Below the pieces are notes generated by a model. It had not been told where the DNA came from and ran no database searches. It worked only from the letters and a program-made list of their open reading frames with translations. From assembly GCA_020831825.1 (NCBI GenBank), contig JAFIFW010000010.1, forward strand, positions 177,243-241,242: a stretch of DNA of 64,000 bases, given 5' to 3'. Numbering within the stretch: the stretch's first letter is position 1; every line of letters begins with the position of its first letter. The position numbers and the translations under genes are program-made. Positions 18,988 through 26,529 of the stretch are shown here, one piece after another. Origin of the DNA: Methylophaga sp. GTDB taxonomy: Bacteria; Pseudomonadota; Gammaproteobacteria; Nitrosococcales; Methylophagaceae.

Positions 18988-19590
18988 TCAGTTATCCGAT
19001 AACCAACCTTTTGCCACCGCCTCATCAATATTGCGCATCAGCCACTGGTAAATTTCAGGGAAAGTGTCGGCGATAAAGGCATGTGCAGCGCTGACCTGTG
19101 ATTTTGTGACGTTGTTTTCCCTCCAGGGCTTACCCTCATTATTGATATTCAATAAAAACGGTAACAAACGATCGACGGTCTTGAGCAAGGTCGCTTCCTT
19201 GCTGTGACCCAGCTCCTGCACTTCCCATAACTCTGTGAGATCGCTAATGGTGTTGCCTGGGTGCCCGGCTAATCTATCCAGGCATTGTCGTTCGGCATGA
19301 TGCGCAGCAGTGCGATCCTTAGCATATAAAAAAGTGTCTCCGGCATCTATCTCGCCCAAATCGTGTACCAAGGCCAGCTTTAGCAAAGTCTCAATATTCA
19401 GGTCGAGCTTGAAGTAATTTGCCAGCGCCCAGCAGGCCATTGCCAGATGCCAGGAATGCTCTGCTGAATTCTCATAGCGATCTCCGCCAGTAATATAGCT
19501 GCGGCGATTGATATGCTTTAACGCGTCCAATTGCAGAAAAAACGCGGTGATATCGTTGAGCGGTGTGTCTGTTTTATTGTCAGGCAACAT
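18988..19590 (-). CDS. HD-domain phosphohydrolase (HDDC2/YfbR-like)
   Basis: The 200-residue protein shows the metal-binding HD layout: His45 (ENSAEHSWHLA), His76-Asp77 (LVHDLGEIDAGD) and a late Asp in KTVDRLLPFLLN. The pattern fits the HD_3 family, whose studied members dephosphorylate deoxynucleoside monophosphates. The N-terminal FFLQLDALKHINRRSYI block is common in HDDC2-type proteins. It starts 12 bases after the stop of the beta-lactamase gene, so the two are probably on one transcript. Exact substrate unknown. Confidence 0.78.
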   Translation of the reverse strand: MLPDNKTDTPLNDITAFFLQLDALKHINRRSYITGGDRYENSAEHSWHLAMACWALANYFKLDLNIETLLKLALVHDLGEIDAGDTFLYAKDRTAAHHAERQCLDRLAGHPGNTISDLTELWEVQELGHSKEATLLKTVDRLLPFLLNINNEGKPWRENNVTKSQVSAAHAFIADTFPEIYQWLMRNIDEAVAKGWLSDN

Positions 19591-19602
19591 TAATTTATCT
19601 GC

Positions 19603-20409
19603 TTAATCAGAGGTTCCAGGTAATGCTGAGATGGATTGCAGCACTTTGCGAGTGATCGCTTCGCGTTTGTGTAAATCTTCAAGATGGTTAGGCGTATCAA
19701 TATTCAAGGCAAAAAACACTGGCCCGCTCGGCCATTCGACCCAGCCTACCCACCAGCCAATTTGTCCCTCCCAGCCTGTCTTGGCACGAAGTATCCAATC
19801 GCGCCCAGCTTCAACAATGATCAGATCTTTAACCAAACGCTGCTCTGCCTCATCAAACGGCAATTGATTCAAATATAATTTTCCCAGAAAGCTGACCTGT
19901 TCCTGGGCTGTAATTCGTAAATTGCCGTCAATCCAGTAAGTGCTGGTATTGCCGGTCGGGTCGGCATTACCGTAGTTGATACGACTCAGATATTCTCGTG
20001 CCTTGTCCTGACCAATTTGCTCGCCAAACAGCTCATATACCCAGACCGCAGAGGTTCGCATCGACGATCGTAAATCCTGATCCTGATTATGGTCTGCAAA
20101 TGTGCGTTGCACACCATCCCATGGAAATACTTGAAATTCGTCTTTCACCACACCGGCATCAAGGGCAAACAAGACATGTGGAATTTTAAATGTAGAGGCA
20201 GGTGGCAAACGCTGGTCTGCTCGAGCTTGGTTCCACACCTTCATCTCAGCTTGAGATCGTCGTTTATCCAACACGACGATTGTGCCATTGGCGGCAAAAT
20301 CATCAAAAATGCGCTGCCAGTCCTGCTCTGATTGCATTTCAACCTGAGCGAAAGCATTTGCAGCCATCATCAATCCATAAACCAAAAACGCTAACAGAGA
20401 AAATTTCAT
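19603..20409 (-). CDS. Class D (OXA-type) beta-lactamase
   Basis: The 268-residue protein has a Sec signal peptide (cleavage near residue 21) and all class D motifs: S72-T-F-K75 (the nucleophilic Ser and the Lys that is carboxylated in the family), S120-A-V, Y146-G-N and K210-T-G, followed by IGWWVGWVE. It should be a periplasmic enzyme hydrolysing beta-lactams. The loop between KTG and WWVGW is only six residues, shorter than in OXA-10 or OXA-48 as I recall them. No integron or transposon feature is adjacent, so it looks like a resident chromosomal gene. The substrate range cannot be read from sequence. Confidence 0.9.
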   Translation of the reverse strand: MKFSLLAFLVYGLMMAANAFAQVEMQSEQDWQRIFDDFAANGTIVVLDKRRSQAEMKVWNQARADQRLPPASTFKIPHVLFALDAGVVKDEFQVFPWDGVQRTFADHNQDQDLRSSMRTSAVWVYELFGEQIGQDKAREYLSRINYGNADPTGNTSTYWIDGNLRITAQEQVSFLGKLYLNQLPFDEAEQRLVKDLIIVEAGRDWILRAKTGWEGQIGWWVGWVEWPSGPVFFALNIDTPNHLEDLHKREAITRKVLQSISALPGTSD

Positions 20410-20545
20410 TAAACCTCATTTAATTTGCACTAGAACACAGTAAAGGTACCAAATCACCCGCCACCAGTGATGATCACATCATGAACTGTTTGAACACAAT
20501 CGAGACACATAAAAGTCATCCCCATTAATGTTGCACGTAACACAA

Positions 20546-20563
20546 CTGTCACAAATCTTTCAT
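20546..20563 (+). promoter_or_regulatory. Pho box upstream of phnD
   Basis: CTGTCAC (20546-20552), AAAT, CTTTCAT (20557-20563) is two direct 7-mers at 11-base spacing, the PhoB binding pattern (consensus CTGTCAT). It is 67 bases before the phnD start. It predicts induction of phnDCE under phosphate starvation through PhoB. Confidence 0.78.
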
Positions 20564-20630
20564 CAGGATGTAAGAAACCGTCTCTAGGGTGCTGTGGATG
20601 TTGCTTCCACACATTCACTGGAGATATTTC

Positions 20631-21491
20631 ATGAAAAAATTGCTTGCTGTTTCACTGCTGACCCTAAGCGCTGCCTGGAGTAGCCATGCGGTTGCAGATG
20701 CGTCTCAATGCCCGACCACCTTGCGTTTTGCCGATACCGGCATAGAAGGCATGGAAGAAATGGTGCGTACCTATGGCGAGTTTCAACAAAAACTCACCGA
20801 TATTCTGGGCATCGATGTCCAATTCTTCCCGGTTTCTGATCGCACTGCCACCGTTAACGCGCTGCAATTCAATCAGGTGGACATGATTCTGGCCGGCCCT
20901 TCTGAATACGCAGTCATGCGCGCTCGTCAGGACGTCAAAATGATGGTCGGTATCGAGCGTACTGAATACGGCAGTGCCTTTGTTGTTCATGCTGACAGCG
21001 ATATTCATAGCCTGGCCGATCTCAAGGGCAAACGCATTGCCATGAAAGACCCCGGCTCTACCACTGGCCACATCATCCCAACACTGATGCTTAAAGAAGC
21101 CGGTCTGGACATTGACCGTGATGTACAGGCATTGCTGCTGGACAGCGCACGCTATGAAGCCATGGTTAATCGTGATGTAGATGCCATGGGCAGTGGTGTC
21201 CGTGATGTAGCGGTACTGCGTGAACGTCATCCTGAAGGTGATTACCGCGTTATCGCCGAAAGCGACACCATGCCACGTGACTTGTTTGTTGCTCGCGGTG
21301 GCATCAGCGATGAATGCATCAGCTACGTCAATCAGCAAATCATGGCTAACGGTGAAATGCTGATGGAATCTATCCTCAACCCAGGCGAGCGTAGAAAATA
21401 CATCGGTGCTCGTTTTGTTGATGATTTGACTGAAGAAGAATATGACCGCATCACCGAAGCCTATGCGCTGGTCGGTATGCCACTTAACTAG
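20631..21491 (+). CDS. phnD: Phosphate/phosphite/phosphonate ABC transporter substrate-binding protein PhnD
   Basis: The 286-residue protein has a Sec signal peptide (cleavage around residues 21-23, SHAVAD) and the PhnD-type PF12974 domain: LRFADTG, MILAGPSEYAVM, LADLKGKRIAMKDPGSTTGHIIP, and a C-terminal helix-rich half. The ATG at 20631 follows CTGGAGATATTTC. It would capture a phosphorus compound in the periplasm for PhnC-PhnE. The ligand (phosphonate, phosphite or other) cannot be told, because no C-P lyase or ptx genes are in the window. A Pho box lies upstream and a hairpin follows the stop. Confidence 0.9.
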   Translation: MKKLLAVSLLTLSAAWSSHAVADASQCPTTLRFADTGIEGMEEMVRTYGEFQQKLTDILGIDVQFFPVSDRTATVNALQFNQVDMILAGPSEYAVMRARQDVKMMVGIERTEYGSAFVVHADSDIHSLADLKGKRIAMKDPGSTTGHIIPTLMLKEAGLDIDRDVQALLLDSARYEAMVNRDVDAMGSGVRDVAVLRERHPEGDYRVIAESDTMPRDLFVARGGISDECISYVNQQIMANGEMLMESILNPGERRKYIGARFVDDLTEEEYDRITEAYALVGMPLN

Positions 21492-21513
21492 TTCCTCTCC
21501 GGAAGTCCTCTCC

Positions 21514-21541
21514 ATCCCGGTCGCAGGGCCGGGATTTTTTT
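21514..21541 (+). terminator. Attenuating hairpin between phnD and phnC
   Basis: ATCCCGG (21514-21520) pairs with CCGGGAT (21529-21535) across an eight-base loop, followed by seven T. It lies in the 73-base gap between phnD and phnC. Partial termination here would give more binding protein than ATPase and permease, a common arrangement for ABC uptake operons. Confidence 0.7.
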
Positions 21542-21564
21542 ATTCATAACCACAGGAGAGCACC

Positions 21565-22365
21565 ATGACTGCTATCCGCGTGCAATCACTGCACAAACAT
21601 TTTGACAAAGTTCATGTCCTGCGCGGCCTTAACTTTGAAGTCAACGCCGGTGAAGGCGTTATCTTGCTGGGTGCCAATGGCTGCGGCAAATCCACGATGA
21701 TGCGCTGTCTGAATGGCCTGACCAAAGCCAATGAGGGTCAGATCCACATTAACGGTGTCTGTGTTCAAACGGCATCACGCAAACAACTGCGTCAGGTACG
21801 TCGTCAAGTGGGCGTCGTGTTTCAACAATTCAATCTGGTCAATAACCTCTCGGTTTTTCAGAACGTGCTGTTTGGAGCCATAGGTCGCCAACGCTGGGGC
21901 CTGATGGGTGCCATGGCACCCCTGGCTAATGCCGAAGAACGTGACAAGGCCATGGCCTGTCTGGAACGGGTCAGTCTTGCCGATAAAGCCTCTCAACGTG
22001 CTGAATCGTTATCTGGTGGTCAACAACAGCGTGTGGCGATTGCCCGCATGCTGATGCAGGAAGCTGAAATTGTCCTGGCTGATGAACCCATTGCCAGTCT
22101 GGATCCCAAATCAGGCCGTGAAGTGATGGACTTGCTTTGGGATGTAGTACGCGAGCGCGGCATGACCGTGATTTGTACCCTGCATCAGCTCGATGTGGCC
22201 TTGGAATACGGCGAGCGTTTTCTGGGCATGAAGGCCGGCACGATTCATATTGATGCCAAACGCGATGCCGTCGACAAGGCAATTTTAACCACTTTGTACC
22301 AGGGTCAGGTTCGGGTCGATGGTCAGCAAACTCAGCTGGCGACAGATACCGAAGTCATGGCCTGA
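21565..22365 (+). CDS. phnC: Phosphonate-type ABC transporter ATP-binding protein PhnC
   Basis: The 266-residue ATPase has Walker A GANGCGKST, Q-loop VVFQQFNLV, signature LSGGQQQRVAIAR, Walker B IVLADEP and the D-loop ASLDPKSG followed by the switch His in CTLHQLD. It energises uptake with PhnE and PhnD. phnE begins 13 bases after its stop. Confidence 0.92.
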   Translation: MTAIRVQSLHKHFDKVHVLRGLNFEVNAGEGVILLGANGCGKSTMMRCLNGLTKANEGQIHINGVCVQTASRKQLRQVRRQVGVVFQQFNLVNNLSVFQNVLFGAIGRQRWGLMGAMAPLANAEERDKAMACLERVSLADKASQRAESLSGGQQQRVAIARMLMQEAEIVLADEPIASLDPKSGREVMDLLWDVVRERGMTVICTLHQLDVALEYGERFLGMKAGTIHIDAKRDAVDKAILTTLYQGQVRVDGQQTQLATDTEVMA

Positions 22366-22378
22366 TCCGGAGATTTCA

Positions 22379-23182
22379 ATGAACGCAGATCAACGTGCGG
22401 CGATGGCCGCCCCCGCCAGATTTCGCTCACCATCGATTTTTATCTGGGTGGTGATCATCAGCTTTGCGGCTTTTTTTATTCAGGGGTTTGCATCAGCAGA
22501 TATTCGCAGTGATCGACTGCTGCAGGGCCTTGGCAACCTGGGCAACTTTTTTGCCCAATCGGTACCCCCCGATACCAGCCGTCTCGGCCCAATTTTTCGG
22601 GCAATGCTGGAAACATTGAACATGGCGATTGTCGGCGTCACCTTCGGCGTGATTCTGAGCGTGCCTTTTGCCCTGCTCTGCTCGAGTAATACTTCACCCA
22701 ATGCCGTGGTTCGTAGTGTCAGCCGGATGATTGTCGCCACCTTGCGTACCATTCCGGATCTTATCTGGGCACTGATTTTCGTGGTGGCAGTAGGCCTGGG
22801 ACCACTAGCCGGTATTCTCGCTATTGTCATGGATACCATCGGTTTTTGCGCCCGGTTTTTCTCGGAACGTATTGAGGAAATACGTCCCGGCCCTTCAGAA
22901 GCATTAACAGCAACCGGTGCCGGTCGCATGTCAGTGATTTTTGGTGCAATTCTGCCTGAATCAATGGCTTCAATGACCGCCACCAGTCTGTACAGTGTTG
23001 AAAAAGCCATCCGCTCAGCAGTGGTCTTGGGTTTGGTAGGCGCTGGAGGTATTGGTGTTGAACTGTCCGTATCCATGCGCATGTTCCGCTTTGACCAGGC
23101 GCTGACCATTATTCTGGTGATTCTGGTCGTGGTGATTGCGGTAGAGCAGATTTCCTCCGCCATTCGCAAGCGTGTCATTTAA
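22379..23182 (+). CDS. phnE: Phosphonate-type ABC transporter permease PhnE
   Basis: The 267-residue inner-membrane protein has about six hydrophobic segments (the first at about residues 20-40) and the permease EAA-type loop around residue 185 (PGPSEALTATGAGRMSVIFGAILPESMA). The ATG at 22379 follows CCGGAGATTTCA; the longer frame to 22319 runs inside phnC. One PhnE would act as a homodimer with two PhnC. A strong terminator follows at 23204. Confidence 0.92.
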   Translation: MNADQRAAMAAPARFRSPSIFIWVVIISFAAFFIQGFASADIRSDRLLQGLGNLGNFFAQSVPPDTSRLGPIFRAMLETLNMAIVGVTFGVILSVPFALLCSSNTSPNAVVRSVSRMIVATLRTIPDLIWALIFVVAVGLGPLAGILAIVMDTIGFCARFFSERIEEIRPGPSEALTATGAGRMSVIFGAILPESMASMTATSLYSVEKAIRSAVVLGLVGAGGIGVELSVSMRMFRFDQALTIILVILVVVIAVEQISSAIRKRVI

Positions 23183-23203
23183 CCCGTCACCGTTTGCATC
23201 AAC

Positions 23204-23230
23204 AACGCCCGCACTGCGGGCGTTTTTGTT
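23204..23230 (+). terminator. Rho-independent terminator after phnE
   Basis: AACGCCCGCA and TGCGGGCGTT form a GC-rich inverted repeat with almost no loop beyond C, followed by T5GT5. It ends the phnDCE transcript. Confidence 0.85.
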
Positions 23231-23307
23231 TTTGTGCCTGCCTTCAATGTTGTATGCTCACAGTTTGCCTTATTCAGTAAAACATTCATCCAATGAGGGA
23301 CACGCCG

Positions 23308-24105
23308 ATGAGCCGTAACCTGCCACTCATAGTAATCACCTTACTTCTGACCATGCTGATGCCACTCGCGGCACACGCCAGCGAACGGGTACTGATTGTC
23401 GTCACCAGCCATGGTTATATCGGTAAAGACGCCGCCAGCAGCAAAGGCGACACCGGTTATTTTCTATCAGAAGTCACTCACCCCTATTACCAGTTCAAAA
23501 ACGCCGGTTTTGACATCGACATTGCCAGCCCCAAAGGCGGTGAACCACCGATGGACCCCAGTAGTTACAAACTTAACGACGAGGATAACCAGCGTTTTGT
23601 CGCCACGGCTGAAGACTGGAGCAAAATGCAAAACACGCTCAAATTGAGTGACATCGCAGCCGAAGATTACAGCGCTATCGTGTTTGCTGGTGGACACGGC
23701 ACCATGTGGGACTTCCCAGATGATCCAGATATTCTGCGCCTGACCCGTGACATCTATGAAAATGATGGCGTGGTGGCTGCGGTCTGTCACGGCCCTGCAG
23801 CGCTGGTCAATGTGACTTTATCCAATAATCGTTTTCTGGTGTCCGGCCGTGAAGTCAGCACCTTTACCAACTTTGAAGAACGCATTGTGCGCCTGTACAG
23901 CGATATGCCGTTTTTGCTGGAAACACAGTTAAAAGAACGTGGTGCTCAGGTCAAAAAAGCGCTGATTCCATTTATGGAAAAAGTCAGTGTTGATGGCCGC
24001 CTGGTCACCGGCCAAAACCCCAATTCGGCACGAGCCATGGCAGAAGCTGTGGTTGAAATATTGCTGGAGCGGCGGCCAAATCAGATAATTGCCATGCAAC
24101 ACTGA
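23308..24105 (+). CDS. Secreted DJ-1/PfpI family protein
   Basis: The 265-residue protein has an N-terminal signal peptide (about residues 1-25, ending AHAS) ahead of a complete DJ-1/PfpI domain. The nucleophile elbow is VCHGP (AAVCHGPAALVN), with YSAIVFAGGHGTMWDFP before it. The large Hsp31-type insert and size suggest a glyoxalase III/deglycase-like or chaperone-like member, but export is unusual for that branch. The ATG at 23308 is chosen because GAGGG lies eight bases before it; an alternative ATG is at 23293. It stands alone between two terminators. Confidence 0.8.
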   Translation: MSRNLPLIVITLLLTMLMPLAAHASERVLIVVTSHGYIGKDAASSKGDTGYFLSEVTHPYYQFKNAGFDIDIASPKGGEPPMDPSSYKLNDEDNQRFVATAEDWSKMQNTLKLSDIAAEDYSAIVFAGGHGTMWDFPDDPDILRLTRDIYENDGVVAAVCHGPAALVNVTLSNNRFLVSGREVSTFTNFEERIVRLYSDMPFLLETQLKERGAQVKKALIPFMEKVSVDGRLVTGQNPNSARAMAEAVVEILLERRPNQIIAMQH

Positions 24106-24112
24106 GTTATAA

Positions 24113-24140
24113 AAAAACGCCCGCATTGCGGGCGTTTTTA
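24113..24140. terminator. Bidirectional terminator between pfpI-like gene and relE
   Basis: AAAAACGCCCGCA pairs with TGCGGGCGTTTTT with only a T between the arms. A and T runs flank both sides, serving the plus-strand gene ending at 24105 and the minus-strand toxin gene ending at 24142. Confidence 0.85.
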
Positions 24141-24141
24141 T

Positions 24142-24399
24142 TTAGCGATAAACCAACTTTTGATGACCAATCTTGACTACCATCACGAGTAGTCTTTCAT
24201 CAGATACTTCATAGATAATTCTGTATATCCCTTGCCTGATCCTGTATGCATCCTTTCCGGAAAGTTTCTCTGAACCCGGCGGTCTGGGATCATCTCTCAA
24301 TGCTTCGATACGTTGCAGTATTCGCTGAACATCTTGCTTGGGAATTGAACGAAGATCCTTACTCACCGACTTTTTAAACGTCAGTTCAAATTTTGCCAT
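24142..24399 (-). CDS. RelE/ParE-family toxin
   Basis: The 85-residue protein has the RelE-type fold pattern: FKKSVSKDLRSIP at the N-terminus, DPRPPGSEKLSGKDAYRIRQGIYRIIYEV in the centre, and a short C-terminal strand ending LVYR. The family mostly cuts mRNA on the ribosome. It overlaps the upstream antitoxin gene by 14 bases, the usual coupled arrangement. Confidence 0.85.
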   Translation of the reverse strand: MAKFELTFKKSVSKDLRSIPKQDVQRILQRIEALRDDPRPPGSEKLSGKDAYRIRQGIYRIIYEVSDERLLVMVVKIGHQKLVYR

Positions 24400-24619
24400 G
24401 CAGCTTTAGCTCATCCAGCAAGGCCTCGTAGGATATAGTCGGTTCACTGATGCGTTCTTCGAATGACGTCAGATCCTCATGATCTTCAGCCAAAGCAACA
24501 CGCACCGCTTCATTCACGATTTCAGATACAGAACGATGGCTATGCGCTGATTTCAGGCGTAAGGCGGCGTGAATCTGTGGGTCGAAATAAATAGTGGCTC
24601 TTTTGGATACTTCGCTCAT
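24386..24619 (-). CDS. Ribbon-helix-helix antitoxin
   Basis: The 77-residue protein begins MSEVSKRATIYFDPQIHAALRLKSA, the strand and first helix of a ribbon-helix-helix DNA-binding domain, continues SVSEIVNEAVRVAL, and ends in an acidic tail (EDHEDLTSFEERISEP) that would wrap the toxin. It should repress its own operon; two abutting palindromes overlap its promoter at 24649-24677. Confidence 0.85.
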   Translation of the reverse strand: MSEVSKRATIYFDPQIHAALRLKSAHSHRSVSEIVNEAVRVALAEDHEDLTSFEERISEPTISYEALLDELKLHGKI

Positions 24620-24648
24620 GACACAACTCGCCTCTAAAACGTCAAGTC

Positions 24649-24677
24649 ACTATAACGTTATGACGTCAAAATGACAA
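24649..24677 (-). promoter_or_regulatory. Promoter with overlapping palindromic operators for the RHH/RelE pair
   Basis: Read on the minus strand, TTGTCA (-35), 17 bases, TATAGT (-10) is a near-consensus sigma70 promoter ending about 30 bases before the antitoxin ATG. Within it, TAACGTTA (24653-24660) and TGACGTCA (24661-24668) are perfect 8-bp palindromes lying side by side, suited to RHH dimers binding across the spacer. Confidence 0.7.
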
Positions 24678-24678
24678 C

Positions 24679-24948
24679 TTACCCTCGCAACAGCCGTGCA
24701 CCCGTGGGTACTTGTCGCTCCAACTCGGCACAATTGCCGACAGGTGGCTGTTGTTCCGGTTTGCGATCTGAATACCAGATTCTGCATTGACCCGCCGGTG
24801 GCATATAGCCCTGTGGTACATATTCATTAGAGCGAGGTGCACTGTTGTAACCACCAGAGGCCGCGCCATAAGCGGCACAACCGCTGACCACTATGGCTAG
24901 ACTGATAACGGCCATCCATCGTGACATTGAAGCAAAAAACTGGTTCAT
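24679..24948 (-). CDS. Small lipoprotein of unknown function
   Basis: The 89-residue protein has a lipoprotein signal ending VVSGC (cysteine near residue 24), then a Gly/Ser/Tyr-rich linker and a short C-terminal part with two cysteines (GQCRIWYSDR and VGNCAELE). The C-terminal block, GYMPPAGQCRIWYSDRKPEQQPP, is seen in small envelope lipoproteins but has no known role. An ATG at 24924 would also give a good signal peptide. Confidence 0.7.
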   Translation of the reverse strand: MNQFFASMSRWMAVISLAIVVSGCAAYGAASGGYNSAPRSNEYVPQGYMPPAGQCRIWYSDRKPEQQPPVGNCAELERQVPTGARLLRG

Positions 24949-25069
24949 ATGAAATTCCCCCGTTGGTGTATGCTCAGCATAGCATTGCCTGCGCTGATCC
25001 GCTCAAGCCGGATCAACTGACGGTCTGTTTTGTGTATGCTTTTGACTTATCTGCAAAAACACCAACAAC

Positions 25070-25840
25070 ATGCCAATAATCACGCACAAAAAATTGCTGC
25101 TCAACTGTGATATGGGCGAAAGCCTTGGCCTCTGGTCGATGGGGCTGGACGAACAAGCCATGCCATTGATTGACATGGCCAATATTGCCTGTGGTTTTCA
25201 TGCTTCCGATCCACTCACCATGAATCGCACTGTTCTGCTGGCTAAACAATCCGCCGTAAAAATCGGTGCGCACCCCAGCTATCCTGATCTGGTGGGGTTT
25301 GGTCGGCGCAGCATGCAATTGCGAGCAGAGGAAATAATTTCGCTGATTCATTATCAGGTCGGCGCGTTAGCCGGGATCTGCCAGGCGCATCAACTGCAAG
25401 TCAGCTATGTCAAACCGCATGGCGCACTCTACAACGACATGATGCGTGATCAGGCGATTCTCAAAGCTGTGATGCAAGCGATTGCCAGCTATGATTCAAA
25501 TTTGCCACTGATGCTGTTAGCCAAAGGTGATAATCACGCTGAACAGCAAATGGCCGATGCCCTGGGCATCAAATTATTATTTGAAGCGTTTGCTGATCGT
25601 GCCTATGACGATCACGGACTGCTGCTGTCACGCGATATTGCCGGGGCGGTATTGGATGATCCGCAACGCATCCTTGATCAGGCCATGCTGCTTGCAACAG
25701 AAGGCAAGGTCGTCAGCCACAGTGGCCAAAGACTCAGTATTCAAGCGGATACGCTTTGTGTGCACGGCGACAATCCCGAATCGCTCAAGGTGCTGCAACA
25801 ACTTCGCAAACAACTCAATACCGTTTACAACGTGCAATGA
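25070..25840 (+). CDS. pxpA: 5-oxoprolinase subunit A (PxpA, LamB/YcsF family)
   Basis: The 256-residue protein shows LNCDMGES, ANIACGFHASDP, IGAHPSYPDLVGFGRR, VKPHGALYNDM, EAFADRAYDDHGLLLSR and a final TLCVHGDN. These are the hallmark blocks of PxpA, the subunit acting on 5-oxoproline together with PxpB and PxpC, with ATP hydrolysis, to give glutamate. The start codon of pxpB overlaps its stop (ATGA). Confidence 0.93.
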   Translation: MPIITHKKLLLNCDMGESLGLWSMGLDEQAMPLIDMANIACGFHASDPLTMNRTVLLAKQSAVKIGAHPSYPDLVGFGRRSMQLRAEEIISLIHYQVGALAGICQAHQLQVSYVKPHGALYNDMMRDQAILKAVMQAIASYDSNLPLMLLAKGDNHAEQQMADALGIKLLFEAFADRAYDDHGLLLSRDIAGAVLDDPQRILDQAMLLATEGKVVSHSGQRLSIQADTLCVHGDNPESLKVLQQLRKQLNTVYNVQ

Positions 25841-26529
25841 AGGCGATATGGCACATTGAACCCGCAGGATTAGATGCTGTTTTGATTCGTTTTGGCGAGC
25901 AGATTCAGCTGGATTTAGTGCCAACCATTACTGCTGCCAGCCAATGTCTGCAACGCGCACTGGGGCAAGATATTCGCGGCATGGTGCCGAGCTATACCAC
26001 CTTGATGTTGTTTTATGATCTGCGAAAGCATGACTTTGCCAGCATTCAAACCCTGATAGAACGGGAGCTTACTAAGCTTGTTATCGACAACTCAGTCACA
26101 GGCCGCCTGGTTGAAATTCCGGTCTGGTATGACCCAGCGGTCGGACCTGATTTACAGCGAGTCGCTGACTATCATCAGATCAACATTGATGAGGTCATTC
26201 ATCGGCATACCGCCAACACTTATCAGGTTTTTGCCATAGGCTTCGCGCCTGGCTTTGCCTATATGGGACAAGTCAGTCAGCAATTGGCAACGCCGCGGCT
26301 GGATCGACCACGACAACGCGTCAGTGCTGGCTCTGTTGCCATTGCCGATCAACAAACCGCGGTCTATCCCACTGAGACACCGGGCGGCTGGAATATTTTG
26401 GGTCGAACTCCCATGCCGATGTTGGACCGAGCGCATGCTGAATTATGTCCAGTGAAAACCGGCGACCGAGTGCAGTTCAAGGCGATTAGTAAACAGCAGT
26501 TTTTGGAGGCTGAAGGCGTTTTGTCATGA
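25837..26529 (+). CDS. pxpB: 5-oxoprolinase subunit B (PxpB, KipI family)
   Basis: The 230-residue protein contains the KipI/AHS1 blocks VPSYTTLMLFYD, VEIPVWYDPAVGPDL, FAIGFAPGFAYMG, LATPRLDRPRQRVSAGSVAIADQQTAVYPTETPGGWNILGRTP. The ATG at 25837 overlaps the pxpA stop; the longer frame back to 25756 runs inside pxpA. It works as a complex with PxpC and PxpA. Confidence 0.93.
   Translation: MKAIWHIEPAGLDAVLIRFGEQIQLDLVPTITAASQCLQRALGQDIRGMVPSYTTLMLFYDLRKHDFASIQTLIERELTKLVIDNSVTGRLVEIPVWYDPAVGPDLQRVADYHQINIDEVIHRHTANTYQVFAIGFAPGFAYMGQVSQQLATPRLDRPRQRVSAGSVAIADQQTAVYPTETPGGWNILGRTPMPMLDRAHAELCPVKTGDRVQFKAISKQQFLEAEGVLS

Noticed and set aside
19603..20409. Call of a carbapenemase
   Set aside because: Class D motifs are clear, but the substrate range cannot be read from sequence.
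20664..21515. 283-codon minus-strand frame opposite phnD
   Set aside because: It is the shadow of the well-supported phnD; no family pattern, signal or ribosome site.
22480..23178. 232-codon minus-strand frame opposite phnE
   Set aside because: Shadow of phnE, rich in Arg/Ile/Thr from hydrophobic codons read backward.
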